NCBI GenBank assembly: GCA_903834635.1 | Contig: CAILJO010000015.1 | Location: 1 to 38,116 of the forward strand | Length of the DNA stretch: 38,116 bases | Direction of reading: 5' to 3' | From: an uncultured Micrococcales bacterium | GTDB lineage: Bacteria; Actinomycetota; Actinomycetes; Actinomycetales; Microbacteriaceae | Shown here: positions 9,962-18,247 of the stretch, one piece after another | Numbering within the stretch: the stretch's first letter is position 1 | Layout of the letters: every line of letters begins with the position of its first letter | Translations under genes and position numbers: made by a program | The notes under the pieces: generated by a model | What the model saw: the letters and a program-made list of their open reading frames with translations, nothing else | The model's database searches: none | What the model was told of the DNA's origin: nothing

Positions 9962-10936
9962 ATGGACTTGATTTTCTCCAACGCAGTAAACGCACTGTTC
10001 GACCCAATGACGGCGGCTTATGCCATTGCCGCCATCGGAATCGCTCTGCACTTCGGTTTCACCGGTCTGCTCAACTTTGGCCAGGCATCGTTCATGGCCG
10101 TAGGTGCTTACGGATTCGCGATCGCGACCATCTCGTTCGGTTTGCCGTTCTGGGGTGCGGTTGCAGTGTCGGTAGGTTTGAGCGTGATTCTGGCCTTCTT
10201 GCTTGGTATACCTACCTTGCGTTTGCGCAGCGACTACTTGGCAATCGTTACGATTGCGGCATCTGAAATGCTTCGCTACATCGTCTCGACCACTTCGGCA
10301 CAACCGCTAACCGGTGGCCCACAGGGTTTGAACAACTACTCGACCGAGTTCTATGGCCTGAACCCAATTCCAGTCGGCACCTACGGCTTCTGGAACTTCA
10401 CTTATTCTGAGCGCGAAGTGTTCATGCGCATCGTCTCTTGGACCCTCGTGGTCTTGTTTGCGATCGTTTTGGCTATTCTGGTTCGCAGCCCTTGGGGACG
10501 TGTTATCAAGGGAATTCGTGAAGACGAAGATGCCGTGCGCTCGCTAGGCAAGAACGTTTACGCCTACAAGATGCAGTCGCTGATTGTCGGTGGACTCATG
10601 GGAACCGTTGCCGGAATCTTGTTCGTGATTCCTCGCTCGGTTCAGCCTGGCAACTACGGAACCCAGCTGACCTTCTTCTTGTGGACCATGTTGCTTCTCG
10701 GTGGCGCATCGACCGTCATCGGTTCGGTCATCGGTTCGATGATCTTCTGGGGTCTGCTGTCGCTGTCAGACGACCTGCTTCGTGCAGGCGTTGACAACGG
10801 AGTAATCACTTTCTTGACCAACGACCAGGTGGGAACCATCCGCTTCATGATTGTTGGACTCGGACTGATGTTGCTGGTCATCTTTAGACCGCAGGGAATC
10901 TTCGGAAACAAGAAGGAGCTGCAGTTCAATGGCTAA
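9962..10936 (+). CDS. livM: LivM-type branched-chain amino acid ABC permease
   Basis: A 324-residue second permease subunit of the HAAT/Liv importer. It has many hydrophobic helices, the LivM hallmark LHFGFTGLLNFGQASFMAVGAYG near residues 28-50 (quoted in part: GLLNFGQASF), and the cytoplasmic EAA-like loop containing SPWGRVIKGIREDEDAVRSL that contacts the ATPases. The N-terminus is short, so it lacks the cytoplasmic extension found in some LivM. It starts 3 bp after livH and overlaps livG by 8 bp, in one operon. Confidence 0.93.
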   Translation: MDLIFSNAVNALFDPMTAAYAIAAIGIALHFGFTGLLNFGQASFMAVGAYGFAIATISFGLPFWGAVAVSVGLSVILAFLLGIPTLRLRSDYLAIVTIAASEMLRYIVSTTSAQPLTGGPQGLNNYSTEFYGLNPIPVGTYGFWNFTYSEREVFMRIVSWTLVVLFAIVLAILVRSPWGRVIKGIREDEDAVRSLGKNVYAYKMQSLIVGGLMGTVAGILFVIPRSVQPGNYGTQLTFFLWTMLLLGGASTVIGSVIGSMIFWGLLSLSDDLLRAGVDNGVITFLTNDQVGTIRFMIVGLGLMLLVIFRPQGIFGNKKELQFNG

Positions 10937-11777
10937 CGAAATCGCAAAAGGACCAGCCACTCCCGGTGTTGCCAAGCACGACCCAATCTTGATCGTTGAC
11001 AATGTTCGACGCCAATTCGGTGGGCTCGTCGCAGTTGATGTTGAGCACCTAGAAATTCCTCGCGGAATGATCACCGCTCTCATTGGCCCTAACGGTGCTG
11101 GCAAGACCACGTTCTTCAACTTGCTCACCGGGTTTGATACTCCTGACACTGGCAGTTGGACTTTCAACGGCACCAAGCTCTCGGGAGTCCCTTCTTATAA
11201 GGTCGCTCGAATGGGAATGGTTCGCACCTTTCAGCTAACCAAATCGCTCAACCTGCTGACCGTTCTCGAGAACATGCGCCTCGGTGCTCAACGTCAGCCT
11301 GGCGAGAGCATCTTTGCTGCTTTGTTCAAGCCTCTTTGGGCCAAGAACGAAAAAGCAATCACGGTTCGCGCCGAAGAACTATTGAAGCGCTTTAAGCTCG
11401 ATGCCAAATCAGAAGACTTTGCTGCATCACTCTCGGGTGGTCAGCGCAAGTTGCTCGAGATGGCACGAGCACTGATGACCGAACCAAAGATGGTCATGCT
11501 CGACGAGCCAATGGCTGGTGTCAACCCAGCGCTGACTCAGTCACTGCTAGAGCACGTAAAGGGCCTAAAGGACCAGGGCATGAGTGTTCTGTTTGTTGAG
11601 CACGACATGCACATGGTGCGAAACATCTCTGACTGGGTAATCGTTATGGCCGAAGGCAAGGTTGTTGCCGAAGGTCCACCGAACGAGGTTATGAAGAACC
11701 CTGCCGTCATCGACGCCTATCTTGGTGCTCACCACGACAGCGACCTCGGAGCCGACAAGATTGCGAAGGGCGAATAA
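10929..11777 (+). CDS. livG: LivG-type ABC transporter ATP-binding protein
   Basis: 282 residues. Walker A is GPNGAGKTT (near 55), the signature is LSGGQRKLLEMARAL and Walker B is MVMLDEPMAGVNP, followed by the H-loop VEHDMHMV. The IRTFQ-equivalent reads MVRTFQLTKSLN, which is characteristic of LivG. An 18-residue polar N-terminal extension precedes the domain. It pairs with LivF to drive import by the LivH/LivM channel. The ATG overlaps livM and the stop overlaps the livF ATG (TAATG). Confidence 0.94.
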   Translation: MANEIAKGPATPGVAKHDPILIVDNVRRQFGGLVAVDVEHLEIPRGMITALIGPNGAGKTTFFNLLTGFDTPDTGSWTFNGTKLSGVPSYKVARMGMVRTFQLTKSLNLLTVLENMRLGAQRQPGESIFAALFKPLWAKNEKAITVRAEELLKRFKLDAKSEDFAASLSGGQRKLLEMARALMTEPKMVMLDEPMAGVNPALTQSLLEHVKGLKDQGMSVLFVEHDMHMVRNISDWVIVMAEGKVVAEGPPNEVMKNPAVIDAYLGAHHDSDLGADKIAKGE

Positions 11778-12508
11778 TGGCCAGCAACGACATTGTTGTA
11801 GAAACTAAAGACCTAGTCGCGGGATACCTGCCTGGTGTAAACATTCTCAATGGTTGCAACCTTGTTGCCCGAGATGGCGAACTGATCGGCATCATCGGCC
11901 CTAACGGTGCCGGCAAGTCGACTCTGCTGAAGGCTATCTTCGGTCTGGTAAACGTTCGTGAAGGCTCGGTAACCCTCAAGGGCGAGAACATCACCAACCT
12001 CAAAGCAAACCAGCTTGTTGAGCGTCGTGTGGCTTTTGTGCCACAGACCAACAACGTGTTTCCGAGCCTAACCATCGAAGAGAACCTCGAGATGGGTGTT
12101 TTTCAAAACCCTAAGAGCTTCGACAAACGCTTTGAGTTCGTGACATCGATTTTTCCTGACCTTGGCAAGCGTCGCAATCAACGTGCAGGCTCGCTTTCGG
12201 GTGGAGAGCGTCAGATGGTGGCCATGGGCCGTGCACTAATGGTTGACCCAACCGTGCTGCTTCTCGACGAGCCTTCGGCCGGACTCTCTCCTGTTCGCCA
12301 AGACGAGGCTTTTTTGAACGTTCGCAGCGTGAACGAAGCTGGCGTAACCGTGATCATGGTCGAGCAGAACGCACGTCGTTGCTTGCAGATCTGTGACCGC
12401 GCCTACGTTCTCGACCAGGGCAAGGATGCCTACACCGGCACCGGCCGCGACCTGCTAAACGATCCTAAGATGATCGAACTCTACCTGGGCAACCTGGCAG
12501 ACCTCTAA
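11777..12508 (+). CDS. livF: LivF-type ABC transporter ATP-binding protein
   Basis: 243 residues of a single ABC domain. Walker A is GPNGAGKSTLLKAIFGL, the Q-loop region is VPQTNNVFPSLTIEENLEMG, the signature is LSGGERQMVAMGRAL and Walker B is VLLLDEPSAGLSP, ending in MIELYLG as LivF proteins do. Last gene of livHMGF, coupled to livG by TAATG. A strong hairpin 50 bp downstream ends the transcript. Confidence 0.95.
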   Translation: MASNDIVVETKDLVAGYLPGVNILNGCNLVARDGELIGIIGPNGAGKSTLLKAIFGLVNVREGSVTLKGENITNLKANQLVERRVAFVPQTNNVFPSLTIEENLEMGVFQNPKSFDKRFEFVTSIFPDLGKRRNQRAGSLSGGERQMVAMGRALMVDPTVLLLDEPSAGLSPVRQDEAFLNVRSVNEAGVTVIMVEQNARRCLQICDRAYVLDQGKDAYTGTGRDLLNDPKMIELYLGNLADL

Positions 12509-12560
12509 ATAACAAAACCCCTCCAGCAGGCGCTCAGCGTCTTCTTGGAAAAGAATAAAA

Positions 12561-12590
12561 AGAACCCCGAGACTTGCGTCTCGGGGTTCT
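12561..12590. terminator. Bidirectional intrinsic terminator between livF and livK
   Basis: Perfect 13-bp stem AGAACCCCGAGAC / GTCTCGGGGTTCT with loop TTGC. It is followed by TTTTTGTTTT on the plus strand and by a U-rich run from AATAAAA on the minus strand. It sits between the convergent ends of livF and livK and can end both transcripts. Confidence 0.95.
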
Positions 12591-12605
12591 TTTTTGTTTT
12601 GGCTA

Positions 12606-13871
12606 CTAGTTCAGCTTGCCGTAGGTGCTTGATGCTGGGGTGTTGTTGTTGTTAGTACCGAATAGGTAGGTTCCAACGTAAGCCTCAGTAGGGTCACCGT
12701 TAGCGTCGAACGTGATCGGACCAGAGATACCCTGGAAGTCGACGTCCTTGCCTGCGTTGATCAAGTCGATAGCAGTCTTGAATGCGCCAGCCTTGGTGAA
12801 GTCCACCTTGGTGCCGCCCTCAGAAACCTGCTGCATGTACTTCTTGATGTTCGCACCGGTGATCTTCTCGCCAGCGTGAGCAGCAGTTGCAGAAGCAAGT
12901 GCAATCAACATGGTTGCATCGTATGACTCAGCTGCATAAGCGAAGACGGTTAGGTCCTTGTTTACGGCCTTTAGGCGAGTCTTGAATGCGTCGTTAGCGA
13001 TAACGCCTGGGATGGTTCCCTGTGCGCCTGCGATGTTGAAGCCGGTGAAGTCCTTGCTGAAGTCAGCAGTGTTTCCGTCGACTAGGTACAGGTGCTTAGG
13101 GTCGAAGCCCTTGGTCTTGATCAAGTAAGGAAGGATAACCTTTGCCTCATCGAACGAGATCACAGCGATTGCGTCTGGCTTTGCAGCTAGAACCTTGTCA
13201 ACCTGTGCGTTGACGTTCTTAGCGCCAGCTGGGAAGACTTCGTTTGCTACTACAGTGCCGCCACCTAGACGAACCGACGTTGCAGCGTTCTCTTCGAGAC
13301 CGGTGCCGTATGGGTCCTGCAAGGTGATGAAGCCAACGCGCTGGTTGCCGTCACCGGTGATTAGGTTTCCAAGAACGCGGCCCTGCAGAACGTCTGAAGG
13401 AGCGGTGCGGAAGTAGAAGCCCTTGTCTGGGTAGGTGCTCAAGCTAGGAGCGGTGTTTGCTGGTGAAACCTGAACGATTCCTGCAGCAACAACCTTGTCG
13501 ATAACGCTGAGGGTTACACCTGACGAAGCAGCACCGACGATGGCGTCAACGCCAGCAGCCTTTAGCTTGTCAACCGACTGCGAAGCAGTGTCGGTGGTGG
13601 TGTCGCCTGAGTCGGTGTGCATAACTGATACACACTTGCTGGCAACGCCGCCGGCCTCGTTGATTTCCTTAACTGCTAGGTCAACACCTGCAATTTCAGG
13701 AGCACCAAGGAATGCCAGTGAACCGGTGGTAGGCAGCAGGCTTCCGAGTGAAAGTTCTGCGTCCTTACAGCTAGCTGCGTCGAACTTGGTAGCCGCGCAG
13801 GAGCTCATGATCAGGGCTAGTGACGCTGCGATTGCAACGGCTCCGAGGCCCCGCTTGAAGTTGCTCTTCAT
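12606..13871 (-). CDS. livK: Branched-chain amino acid ABC transporter substrate-binding lipoprotein
   Basis: A 421-residue Leu/Ile/Val-binding type periplasmic-binding-protein family I lipoprotein. Its signal peptide ends LALIMSSC (lipobox Cys 25, with Met rather than Leu at -3). The mature part opens with LGSLLPTTGSLAFLG and contains VDAIVGAASSGVTLSVID and FITLQDPYGTGL, typical of this class. The ligand is likely one or more branched-chain or other hydrophobic amino acids; specificity is not readable. The ribosome binding site is AAAGGA six bases before ATG. It faces livHMGF rather than heading that operon, so it has its own promoter, which permits separate and probably higher expression. 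Confidence 0.93.
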   Translation of the reverse strand: MKSNFKRGLGAVAIAASLALIMSSCAATKFDAASCKDAELSLGSLLPTTGSLAFLGAPEIAGVDLAVKEINEAGGVASKCVSVMHTDSGDTTTDTASQSVDKLKAAGVDAIVGAASSGVTLSVIDKVVAAGIVQVSPANTAPSLSTYPDKGFYFRTAPSDVLQGRVLGNLITGDGNQRVGFITLQDPYGTGLEENAATSVRLGGGTVVANEVFPAGAKNVNAQVDKVLAAKPDAIAVISFDEAKVILPYLIKTKGFDPKHLYLVDGNTADFSKDFTGFNIAGAQGTIPGVIANDAFKTRLKAVNKDLTVFAYAAESYDATMLIALASATAAHAGEKITGANIKKYMQQVSEGGTKVDFTKAGAFKTAIDLINAGKDVDFQGISGPITFDANGDPTEAYVGTYLFGTNNNNTPASSTYGKLN

Positions 13872-13895
13872 TAAGTTTCCTTTCGAATGGAAAGC

Positions 13896-13914
13896 GACAG
13901 GCTAAAAGCCTGTC
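13896..13914 (-). promoter_or_regulatory. Hairpin in the livK leader
   Basis: GACAGGCT / AGCCTGTC (8 bp) with loop AAA lies 25-43 bp before the livK ATG. There is no U-tract after it on the minus strand, so it is not a clear terminator. It may stabilise the mRNA, control access to the ribosome binding site or be a repressor site. Confidence 0.45.
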
Positions 13915-14031
13915 ACTTAGGCAAAAGCATAGCCACGATTCGTCCTCGAAAATAGTGCTAACGGGGCTTGGCGGGCGATATTCGTATCTGTTTGCCAAAA
14001 AGTGTTCCGAAATCGATAGTTTTCAGCAATT

Positions 14032-14062
14032 AATGTAGGTTTTTCGTGATTTTGTGTGTCAA
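14032..14062 (-). promoter_or_regulatory. livK: Possible livK promoter
   Basis: On the minus strand a consensus -35 TTGACA (14062-14057) is followed after 19 bases by TACATT (14037-14032). The spacing is long and the -10 imperfect, so this is tentative. It would give a leader of about 150 nt carrying the hairpin at 13896-13914. The rest of the 13872-14148 gap is AT-rich with no gene seen. Confidence 0.25.
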
Positions 14063-14148
14063 TTGCCACTGATTTCGCACCAAAACCGCGAATGTAAATC
14101 TGGTGTAACAATTATGTAAAAGCCAGTTACTTGACCGATTTCGGGCCG

Positions 14149-15045
14149 TTATCGGCTGCGCGAACGCCTGATCATGTCGACGCTCAAGATGCCCAGTCCA
14201 CACCAAACCAAAACGAAGCCAAGCCACCGTGTTGCCGGCATTGCCTCATGAAAGACCACAAGTGCGAGCATGAACTGAATGCTTGGCGTTAGGTACTGCA
14301 TAAAGCCGACCCAAGAGAGCGGCAGGTGCTTTGCGGCGACGCCGAAGAGAATCAGGGGAACCGCGGTCAAGACTCCGTACATTGCCAGGCCAGAGGCGGC
14401 GAGCCATCCGTGTGTGACAAACGCGATCGGACCGTTGAAACCCACCCAAACCAACATGGCAATCGCCACAGGGGCAAGCAACACAGTTTCGATTGTGTAG
14501 GAGTGCAACGCGCTGACTCCCCCGCTCATCTTGTTTTTGGCCAGCCCATAGAACCCAAAAGAAACGGCAAGCGAAAGTGCGATCCAAGGAAGGCGGCCAT
14601 AGTCGAAGGTCAGGATGATCACGGCGATGGCGCCAAAGCCGACGGCGACCCACTGCAACGCACGCAAACGCTCACCCAAAAAGAACACCGCGAGCACAAT
14701 GGTGACCAAAGGGTTGATGAAATAGCCAAGCGAAGATTCGACCACGTGGCCGATCGATACGCCATAAACATAGACGGTCCAGTTGATCATGATCATGACC
14801 GAAGACAGTGCAATCCACCGCATCAGCTTGCGGTCGCTGAAAACCTTCGCAAATGTGCGCCACGATTTTCCGAAACTGATGAACACGGCACCGGCGGCGA
14901 GTCCGAAGATGATTCGCCAAACGACGATCTCCCAGGGCGAGGCAAAGCCGAGCATGCGAATGATTACCGGAAACGAACCCCAAATTAGATAGGCACTAAG
15001 GCCGAGGGTCAGGCCACGCGCGATGTTCTTCGGTTCGTTGTTCAC
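14149..15045 (-). CDS. rarD: RarD family (EamA) membrane transporter
   Basis: A 298-residue protein with ten predicted helices of the drug/metabolite (EamA) superfamily. The RarD pattern is clear at the N-terminus (GLSAYLIWGSFPVIIRML, then WEIVVWRIIFGL) and in the centre (WTVYVYGVSIGHVVESSLGY, FINPLVTI). The cargo of RarD proteins is poorly defined; the family was named from chloramphenicol-sensitivity work. The start is GTG 15045. It lies downstream of the groES terminator and upstream of livK with its own direction-matched gap. Confidence 0.92.
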   Translation of the reverse strand: MNNEPKNIARGLTLGLSAYLIWGSFPVIIRMLGFASPWEIVVWRIIFGLAAGAVFISFGKSWRTFAKVFSDRKLMRWIALSSVMIMINWTVYVYGVSIGHVVESSLGYFINPLVTIVLAVFFLGERLRALQWVAVGFGAIAVIILTFDYGRLPWIALSLAVSFGFYGLAKNKMSGGVSALHSYTIETVLLAPVAIAMLVWVGFNGPIAFVTHGWLAASGLAMYGVLTAVPLILFGVAAKHLPLSWVGFMQYLTPSIQFMLALVVFHEAMPATRWLGFVLVWCGLGILSVDMIRRSRSR

Positions 15046-15069
15046 GAGTCGAGCCTATTGCTTAAAGCA

Positions 15070-15097
15070 AACGACCCGAGCCTAAGCCCGGGTCGTT
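15070..15097 (-). terminator. Intrinsic terminator after groES
   Basis: On the minus strand the RNA folds as AACGACCCGGGC, loop TTAG, GCTCGGGTCGTT: 12 pairs with one G-U, followed by TTGCTTT. The G-U pairs only in the minus-strand RNA, which agrees with termination of groES just before the rarD start. Confidence 0.8.
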
Positions 15098-15109
15098 CGA
15101 TGAGTTTGT

Positions 15110-15406
15110 TTAGCGCTCGATGACTGCAAGCACGTCGCGGGCGCTGAGCACTAGGTACTCCTGGCCTTCGAACTTGAGCTCGGTGCCGCCATATTTCGAG
15201 AAGATGACCTTGTCGCCGATCTTCACGTCAACCGGAATGCGCACGCCATTGTCGTCAACGCGACCTGGGCCAACTGCAACAACTTCGGCTTCTTGTGGCT
15301 TCTCTTTGGCGGTGTCTGGAATGACCAGACCCGATGCGGTTACTTGCTCAGCCTCTACAGGCTTTACAACGATGCGGTCTTCAAGTGGCTTGATTGTTAC
15401 CGACAC
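15110..15406 (-). CDS. groES: Co-chaperonin GroES (Hsp10)
   Basis: 98 residues, the normal GroES length, with the start at GTG 15406 supported by GAGGTAAAA just upstream and by the family opening [16 protein letters not shown]. The mobile-loop region ([20 protein letters not shown]) and the C-terminal [13 protein letters not shown] are typical. An in-frame extension to 15466 would add 20 non-conserved residues and cover the leader. GroES caps GroEL during folding. No groEL follows: a terminator and rarD do, so groEL must lie elsewhere. A CIRCE operator overlaps the promoter, indicating HrcA control of heat-shock expression. Confidence 0.97.
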   Translation of the reverse strand: MSVTIKPLEDRIVVKPVEAEQVTASGLVIPDTAKEKPQEAEVVAVGPGRVDDNGVRIPVDVKIGDKVIFSKYGGTELKFEGQEYLVLSARDVLAVIER

Positions 15407-15461
15407 TTTTACCTCTTCTTTTGGAATGTGGTGGTTGGTGGTGCCATTTGGCACTGATACA

Positions 15462-15490
15462 AGCATAAATCACGATTAGCACTCAGGCAA
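15462..15490 (-). promoter_or_regulatory. groES: groES promoter
   Basis: Minus-strand -35 TTGCCT (15490-15485), 17-bp spacer, -10 TATGCT (15467-15462). The -35 lies inside the CIRCE spacer and the upstream-facing arm fills the spacer, so HrcA binding would block RNA polymerase. About 50 nt of leader precede the GTG. Confidence 0.65.
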
Positions 15491-15502
15491 GGCGAGTGCT
15501 AA
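15476..15502. promoter_or_regulatory. CIRCE element (HrcA operator)
   Basis: TTAGCACTC (15476-15484), nine-base spacer AGGCAAGGC, GAGTGCTAA (15494-15502): an exact match to the CIRCE consensus TTAGCACTC-N9-GAGTGCTAA bound by the heat-shock repressor HrcA. It overlaps the groES promoter and ends 13 bp before the start of the divergent methyltransferase gene, touching that gene's AAGGGG ribosome binding site. Confidence 0.97.
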
Positions 15503-15515
15503 GGGGTAACCTGTT

Positions 15516-16718
15516 TTGGTGGATAACGCAGAGTTCTTGCGACTGATGACACCCGAGGCTCTCGGGTTGCTAGATCAGACGCATTTCGACGACAAGGCCG
15601 ACGTGGTCGCCGTTGTATCTCGCATGCGCGCAGCCGGTCACGAAGCCGGCTTGGTTGCCACCGTTTTGTCTCAAGCCAAGTTGCGTCGCCGCGCTCGCGC
15701 TAAGTTTGGCGAGTTCGCCGAACAAATGCTTTTCACCGAAGAAGGTCTCGAGCAAGCCACCCGCCTGCGCGTCGCAGCCATTCATGCTGGCCGTTTTCGT
15801 GATGCAGGGCTAAACAATGTCGCCGACCTTGGTTGCGGAATCGGAACCGAGTCGATGGCCTTAACCTCGATTGGCATTTCGGTTTCGGCTTTCGAGATCG
15901 ACGAGGTCACCGCAGCCATCGCCACCTACAATCTGGCAGGGTTCGACAATGCGACCGTCACCCACCAGGATGCCCTCGGCGTAAACCTGGCAAGTTTCGA
16001 CGGCCTAATGTTTGACCCTGCGCGCCGCGAACTCGGCGGGCCAAAGCGCGAACGCGCAACCCGCAAGTTTGACCCCGCGGATTACAGTCCTCGCTTTGAC
16101 TGGGTGCTCGAACAGGCTCGCAGCAAACCAACCGGGATCAAGCTCGGCCCCGGTCACCCACACGAAGGAATTCCTGACGACTGCGAGGCTCAGTGGGTCT
16201 CGGTGGGCGGCGATTTGGTCGAATGCACACTTTGGTTTGGTGTTCTCGCTCGACAAGGTGTCGCTCGCTCGGCGCTGTTGCTCACCGATGACGGTGCTCA
16301 CGAAATCAACTCAAGCAGCTTTGAGCGACTCAACGCACCGGTTGGTGATCTTGGGGCGTTTGTGCACGAGCCCGACGCTAGCGTTATTCGTGGCCATTTG
16401 ATTGGCGAACTTGCAGAGCAACTCGGTGCGCGCCTATTTGCGCCAGAGATCGCCTATTTGACCACCGATGCCCCGGCGGCGTCGCCATGGGTTCGAAGCT
16501 ACCAAGTGCTCGATGAGATGGCATTTGATCGCAAACGTCTGAAGGCCTATCTGCGTGAGCGCAACATCGGCGTGCTCGAAATCAAGAAACGTGGGGCCGA
16601 TGTTGTTCCTGAGCAGTTGCGCAAAGAGATGGCACTTAAAGGTGAAAACGCCGCCACCCTCATAGTTACGAGGGTGGGCGACGCTCACCGTGTTTTGGTT
16701 GTCGAACCTATTCGCTAG
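15516..16718 (+). CDS. Class I SAM-dependent methyltransferase with C-terminal THUMP-like domain
   Basis: About 400 residues. After an all-helical N-terminal region, motif I NVADLGCGIGTESMAL (about 100-115) and the acidic end of strand 2 (AFEIDEVT) mark a Rossmann methyltransferase. MFDPARRELGG near 166-176 matches the DPxR catalytic-loop type of this family. The last 90 residues (RNIGVLEIKKRGADVVPEQL and VVEP end) match the THUMP-like domain of actinobacterial proteins. An RNA or nucleobase substrate is plausible but unproven. The start is TTG 15516 or GTG 15519; both are served by AAGGGG. The CIRCE arm abuts this ribosome binding site, so HrcA might also affect this gene. Confidence 0.88.
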   Translation: MVDNAEFLRLMTPEALGLLDQTHFDDKADVVAVVSRMRAAGHEAGLVATVLSQAKLRRRARAKFGEFAEQMLFTEEGLEQATRLRVAAIHAGRFRDAGLNNVADLGCGIGTESMALTSIGISVSAFEIDEVTAAIATYNLAGFDNATVTHQDALGVNLASFDGLMFDPARRELGGPKRERATRKFDPADYSPRFDWVLEQARSKPTGIKLGPGHPHEGIPDDCEAQWVSVGGDLVECTLWFGVLARQGVARSALLLTDDGAHEINSSSFERLNAPVGDLGAFVHEPDASVIRGHLIGELAEQLGARLFAPEIAYLTTDAPAASPWVRSYQVLDEMAFDRKRLKAYLRERNIGVLEIKKRGADVVPEQLRKEMALKGENAATLIVTRVGDAHRVLVVEPIR

Positions 16719-16775
16719 TTCGACACCCGAGTCACCAACAAGGAGTTGGCTCGACTAGTTCGCTAGGAGAACGTA

Positions 16776-17303
16776 CTAGTTGGTCATTGGGGTGGTGCTA
16801 GGCATAGGCAGTTGGCCATTCTGGTTTGGATCAACCGGAACGAGTCCACCCTGTGAGCCATTCGGCACCACAATCTGTCCTCCGCCGTTAGGTCCGCCGT
16901 CGAAGCCACGACCGTGACCACCCTGCATTCCTGGTCCAAAGTCGTCTTGACCATGACCGAAGCCCATCATTCCGCCGTGGTGGTCGCCCATTTGGCCACC
17001 AAAACCGCCGCCGAATTCAACGCCATAGCGTGACCGCATGCATAGGCGCACGATTGAGCCAACAACTGCCAAACCGATCAATGCATAACCAGTGGCTACA
17101 CCGGCAATGGCCAAGCCACGTCCTGCCTGCTTGGTCTGCTTAATCTGAGCGAGTGCGATGTGACCAGTGATGATTCCTGCAACGGCACCGAAGCCAGTCA
17201 CAGATGTAGCGAGCGAAACAACCGAGAGGGTGTTCAACTGGCTGAAGTCGTAGCGAGCCTTAGGGGCTGGCGCGGTTTCTTTTGCGATATCTTTATCGGC
17301 CAT
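16776..17303 (-). CDS. DUF4190-type membrane protein with Gly/Met/His-rich tail
   Basis: 175 residues. A short polar N-terminus precedes two helices (26-52 and 64-88) with the DUF4190-like middle GHIALAQIKQTKQAGRGLAI. Then comes a low-complexity tail (96-140) rich in Gly, His, Met and Asp (MGDHHGGMMGFGHG) and a Pro/Asn/Thr end. Function is unknown; the tail could bind metal or be a flexible exported or cytoplasmic region. The start is ATG with AAGGAGA seven bases upstream. First-written of a row of four small membrane-protein genes on this strand. Confidence 0.8.
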   Translation of the reverse strand: MADKDIAKETAPAPKARYDFSQLNTLSVVSLATSVTGFGAVAGIITGHIALAQIKQTKQAGRGLAIAGVATGYALIGLAVVGSIVRLCMRSRYGVEFGGGFGGQMGDHHGGMMGFGHGQDDFGPGMQGGHGRGFDGGPNGGGQIVVPNGSQGGLVPVDPNQNGQLPMPSTTPMTN

Positions 17304-17381
17304 GTGGGTTCTCCTTTTTATTGGCTAGGAAAACTTCACCACTCGAACCTGAGAGTGTGCTGGGTGCCGCCTGTGTGAAAA

Positions 17382-17675
17382 CTAAGAATTGTTTTTAGTT
17401 GACTTAGCAACGCCAACCTTGGCGGCTTTGTTCAGTTGGGCGATTCCGGCAATACCGAAGATTGCCAAACCGATGTTTAGAACCTCTGAAACCTGAAACG
17501 CCAAAAGGTTTGAACCACCGTTGGCTTCATTCGAAAGAATCGAGTTTCCGCCAAGCACAAAAGCAATGTTCAAGACCAAAAATCCGAGAGCGATAAACGA
17601 CATTCGCAAACCGAGCTTCTTGTGGTGAGCGCGCTGGGCTTCTAAAGAACCGTTCTGTGCATCGTTCGGATTCAT
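17382..17675 (-). CDS. Small two-helix membrane protein
   Basis: 97 residues with helices at about 22-43 and 58-81 and a basic C-terminus (KAAKVGVAKSTK). No family is recognised. The start ATG has AAAGAGAA upstream and lies 11 bp from the end of the next membrane-protein gene, suggesting cotranscription with 17687-18154. Confidence 0.7.
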   Translation of the reverse strand: MNPNDAQNGSLEAQRAHHKKLGLRMSFIALGFLVLNIAFVLGGNSILSNEANGGSNLLAFQVSEVLNIGLAIFGIAGIAQLNKAAKVGVAKSTKNNS

Positions 17676-17686
17676 GATGTTCTCTT

Positions 17687-18154
17687 TCAGTTCTTGTTGC
17701 GACGAGCTTTTGCTAGACGAGATTCGATGTTAGCTTCTGAAACCGTATCGGCTTCGGACGTTTGTGCGGCTTTCGCCGAATCAGTCGATGCCTTAGGTTT
17801 TGCTGCGGTAGGTTTGGCGGGCTCGGTGGCGGTGCTGTTCCAAGCGGCTCCAACAACGGCAGGATCGACGGCCACCTTGTTGTTTAATGGCGAGAGATCG
17901 GGGGTGAGTCCTTGGGCTGCCAATTGCATTTCTAGAAACTTGGCACTTTCACGAGCGTTGACCGCGACACTTCTGAAGACGAAACCGCAAATCAAAAGGG
18001 CTAGCCAAAAAAGAAAGGTTAGTCCACCCAAAATCTGACCCGCGACACCGCCCCAAAAACCAACTGTCGCCGCGGCGATTCCGCAAACCAACCCTGCTCG
18101 GCGAAACTTGAGTCGCTTTGCTTGCAGTTGCACGATTTCATTCTGAACGCTCAT
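17687..18154 (-). CDS. Small membrane protein with Ala/Lys/Thr-rich cytoplasmic tail
   Basis: 155 residues. A charged N-terminus is followed by two adjacent helices (about 20-40 and 44-62) and an amphipathic stretch (ARESAKFLEMQLAAQG). A 60-residue low-complexity tail (TEPAKPTAAKPKAST) then ends in a basic AKARRNKN. No family is recognised. The ribosome binding site AGGAG precedes ATG. It probably forms a transcript with 17382-17675. Confidence 0.7.
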   Translation of the reverse strand: MSVQNEIVQLQAKRLKFRRAGLVCGIAAATVGFWGGVAGQILGGLTFLFWLALLICGFVFRSVAVNARESAKFLEMQLAAQGLTPDLSPLNNKVAVDPAVVGAAWNSTATEPAKPTAAKPKASTDSAKAAQTSEADTVSEANIESRLAKARRNKN

Positions 18155-18247
18155 CTTGCACTCCTAAATCTGAATAACTAAAGGCTAGAACCAGCTGCCC
18201 TGGTTTTCCACTCATTTTTGTGGGCTATTCGGGGGACACTTTTTGCC

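Noticed and set aside
14326-14988. Plus-strand frame rich in Asp, His and Arg
   Set aside because: Antisense to rarD; charged low-complexity product typical of a reverse-strand shadow.
18189-18205. AACCAG/CTGGTT stem in the gap 18155-18247 as a terminator
   Set aside because: Only six pairs with a very short T-run; too weak to claim.
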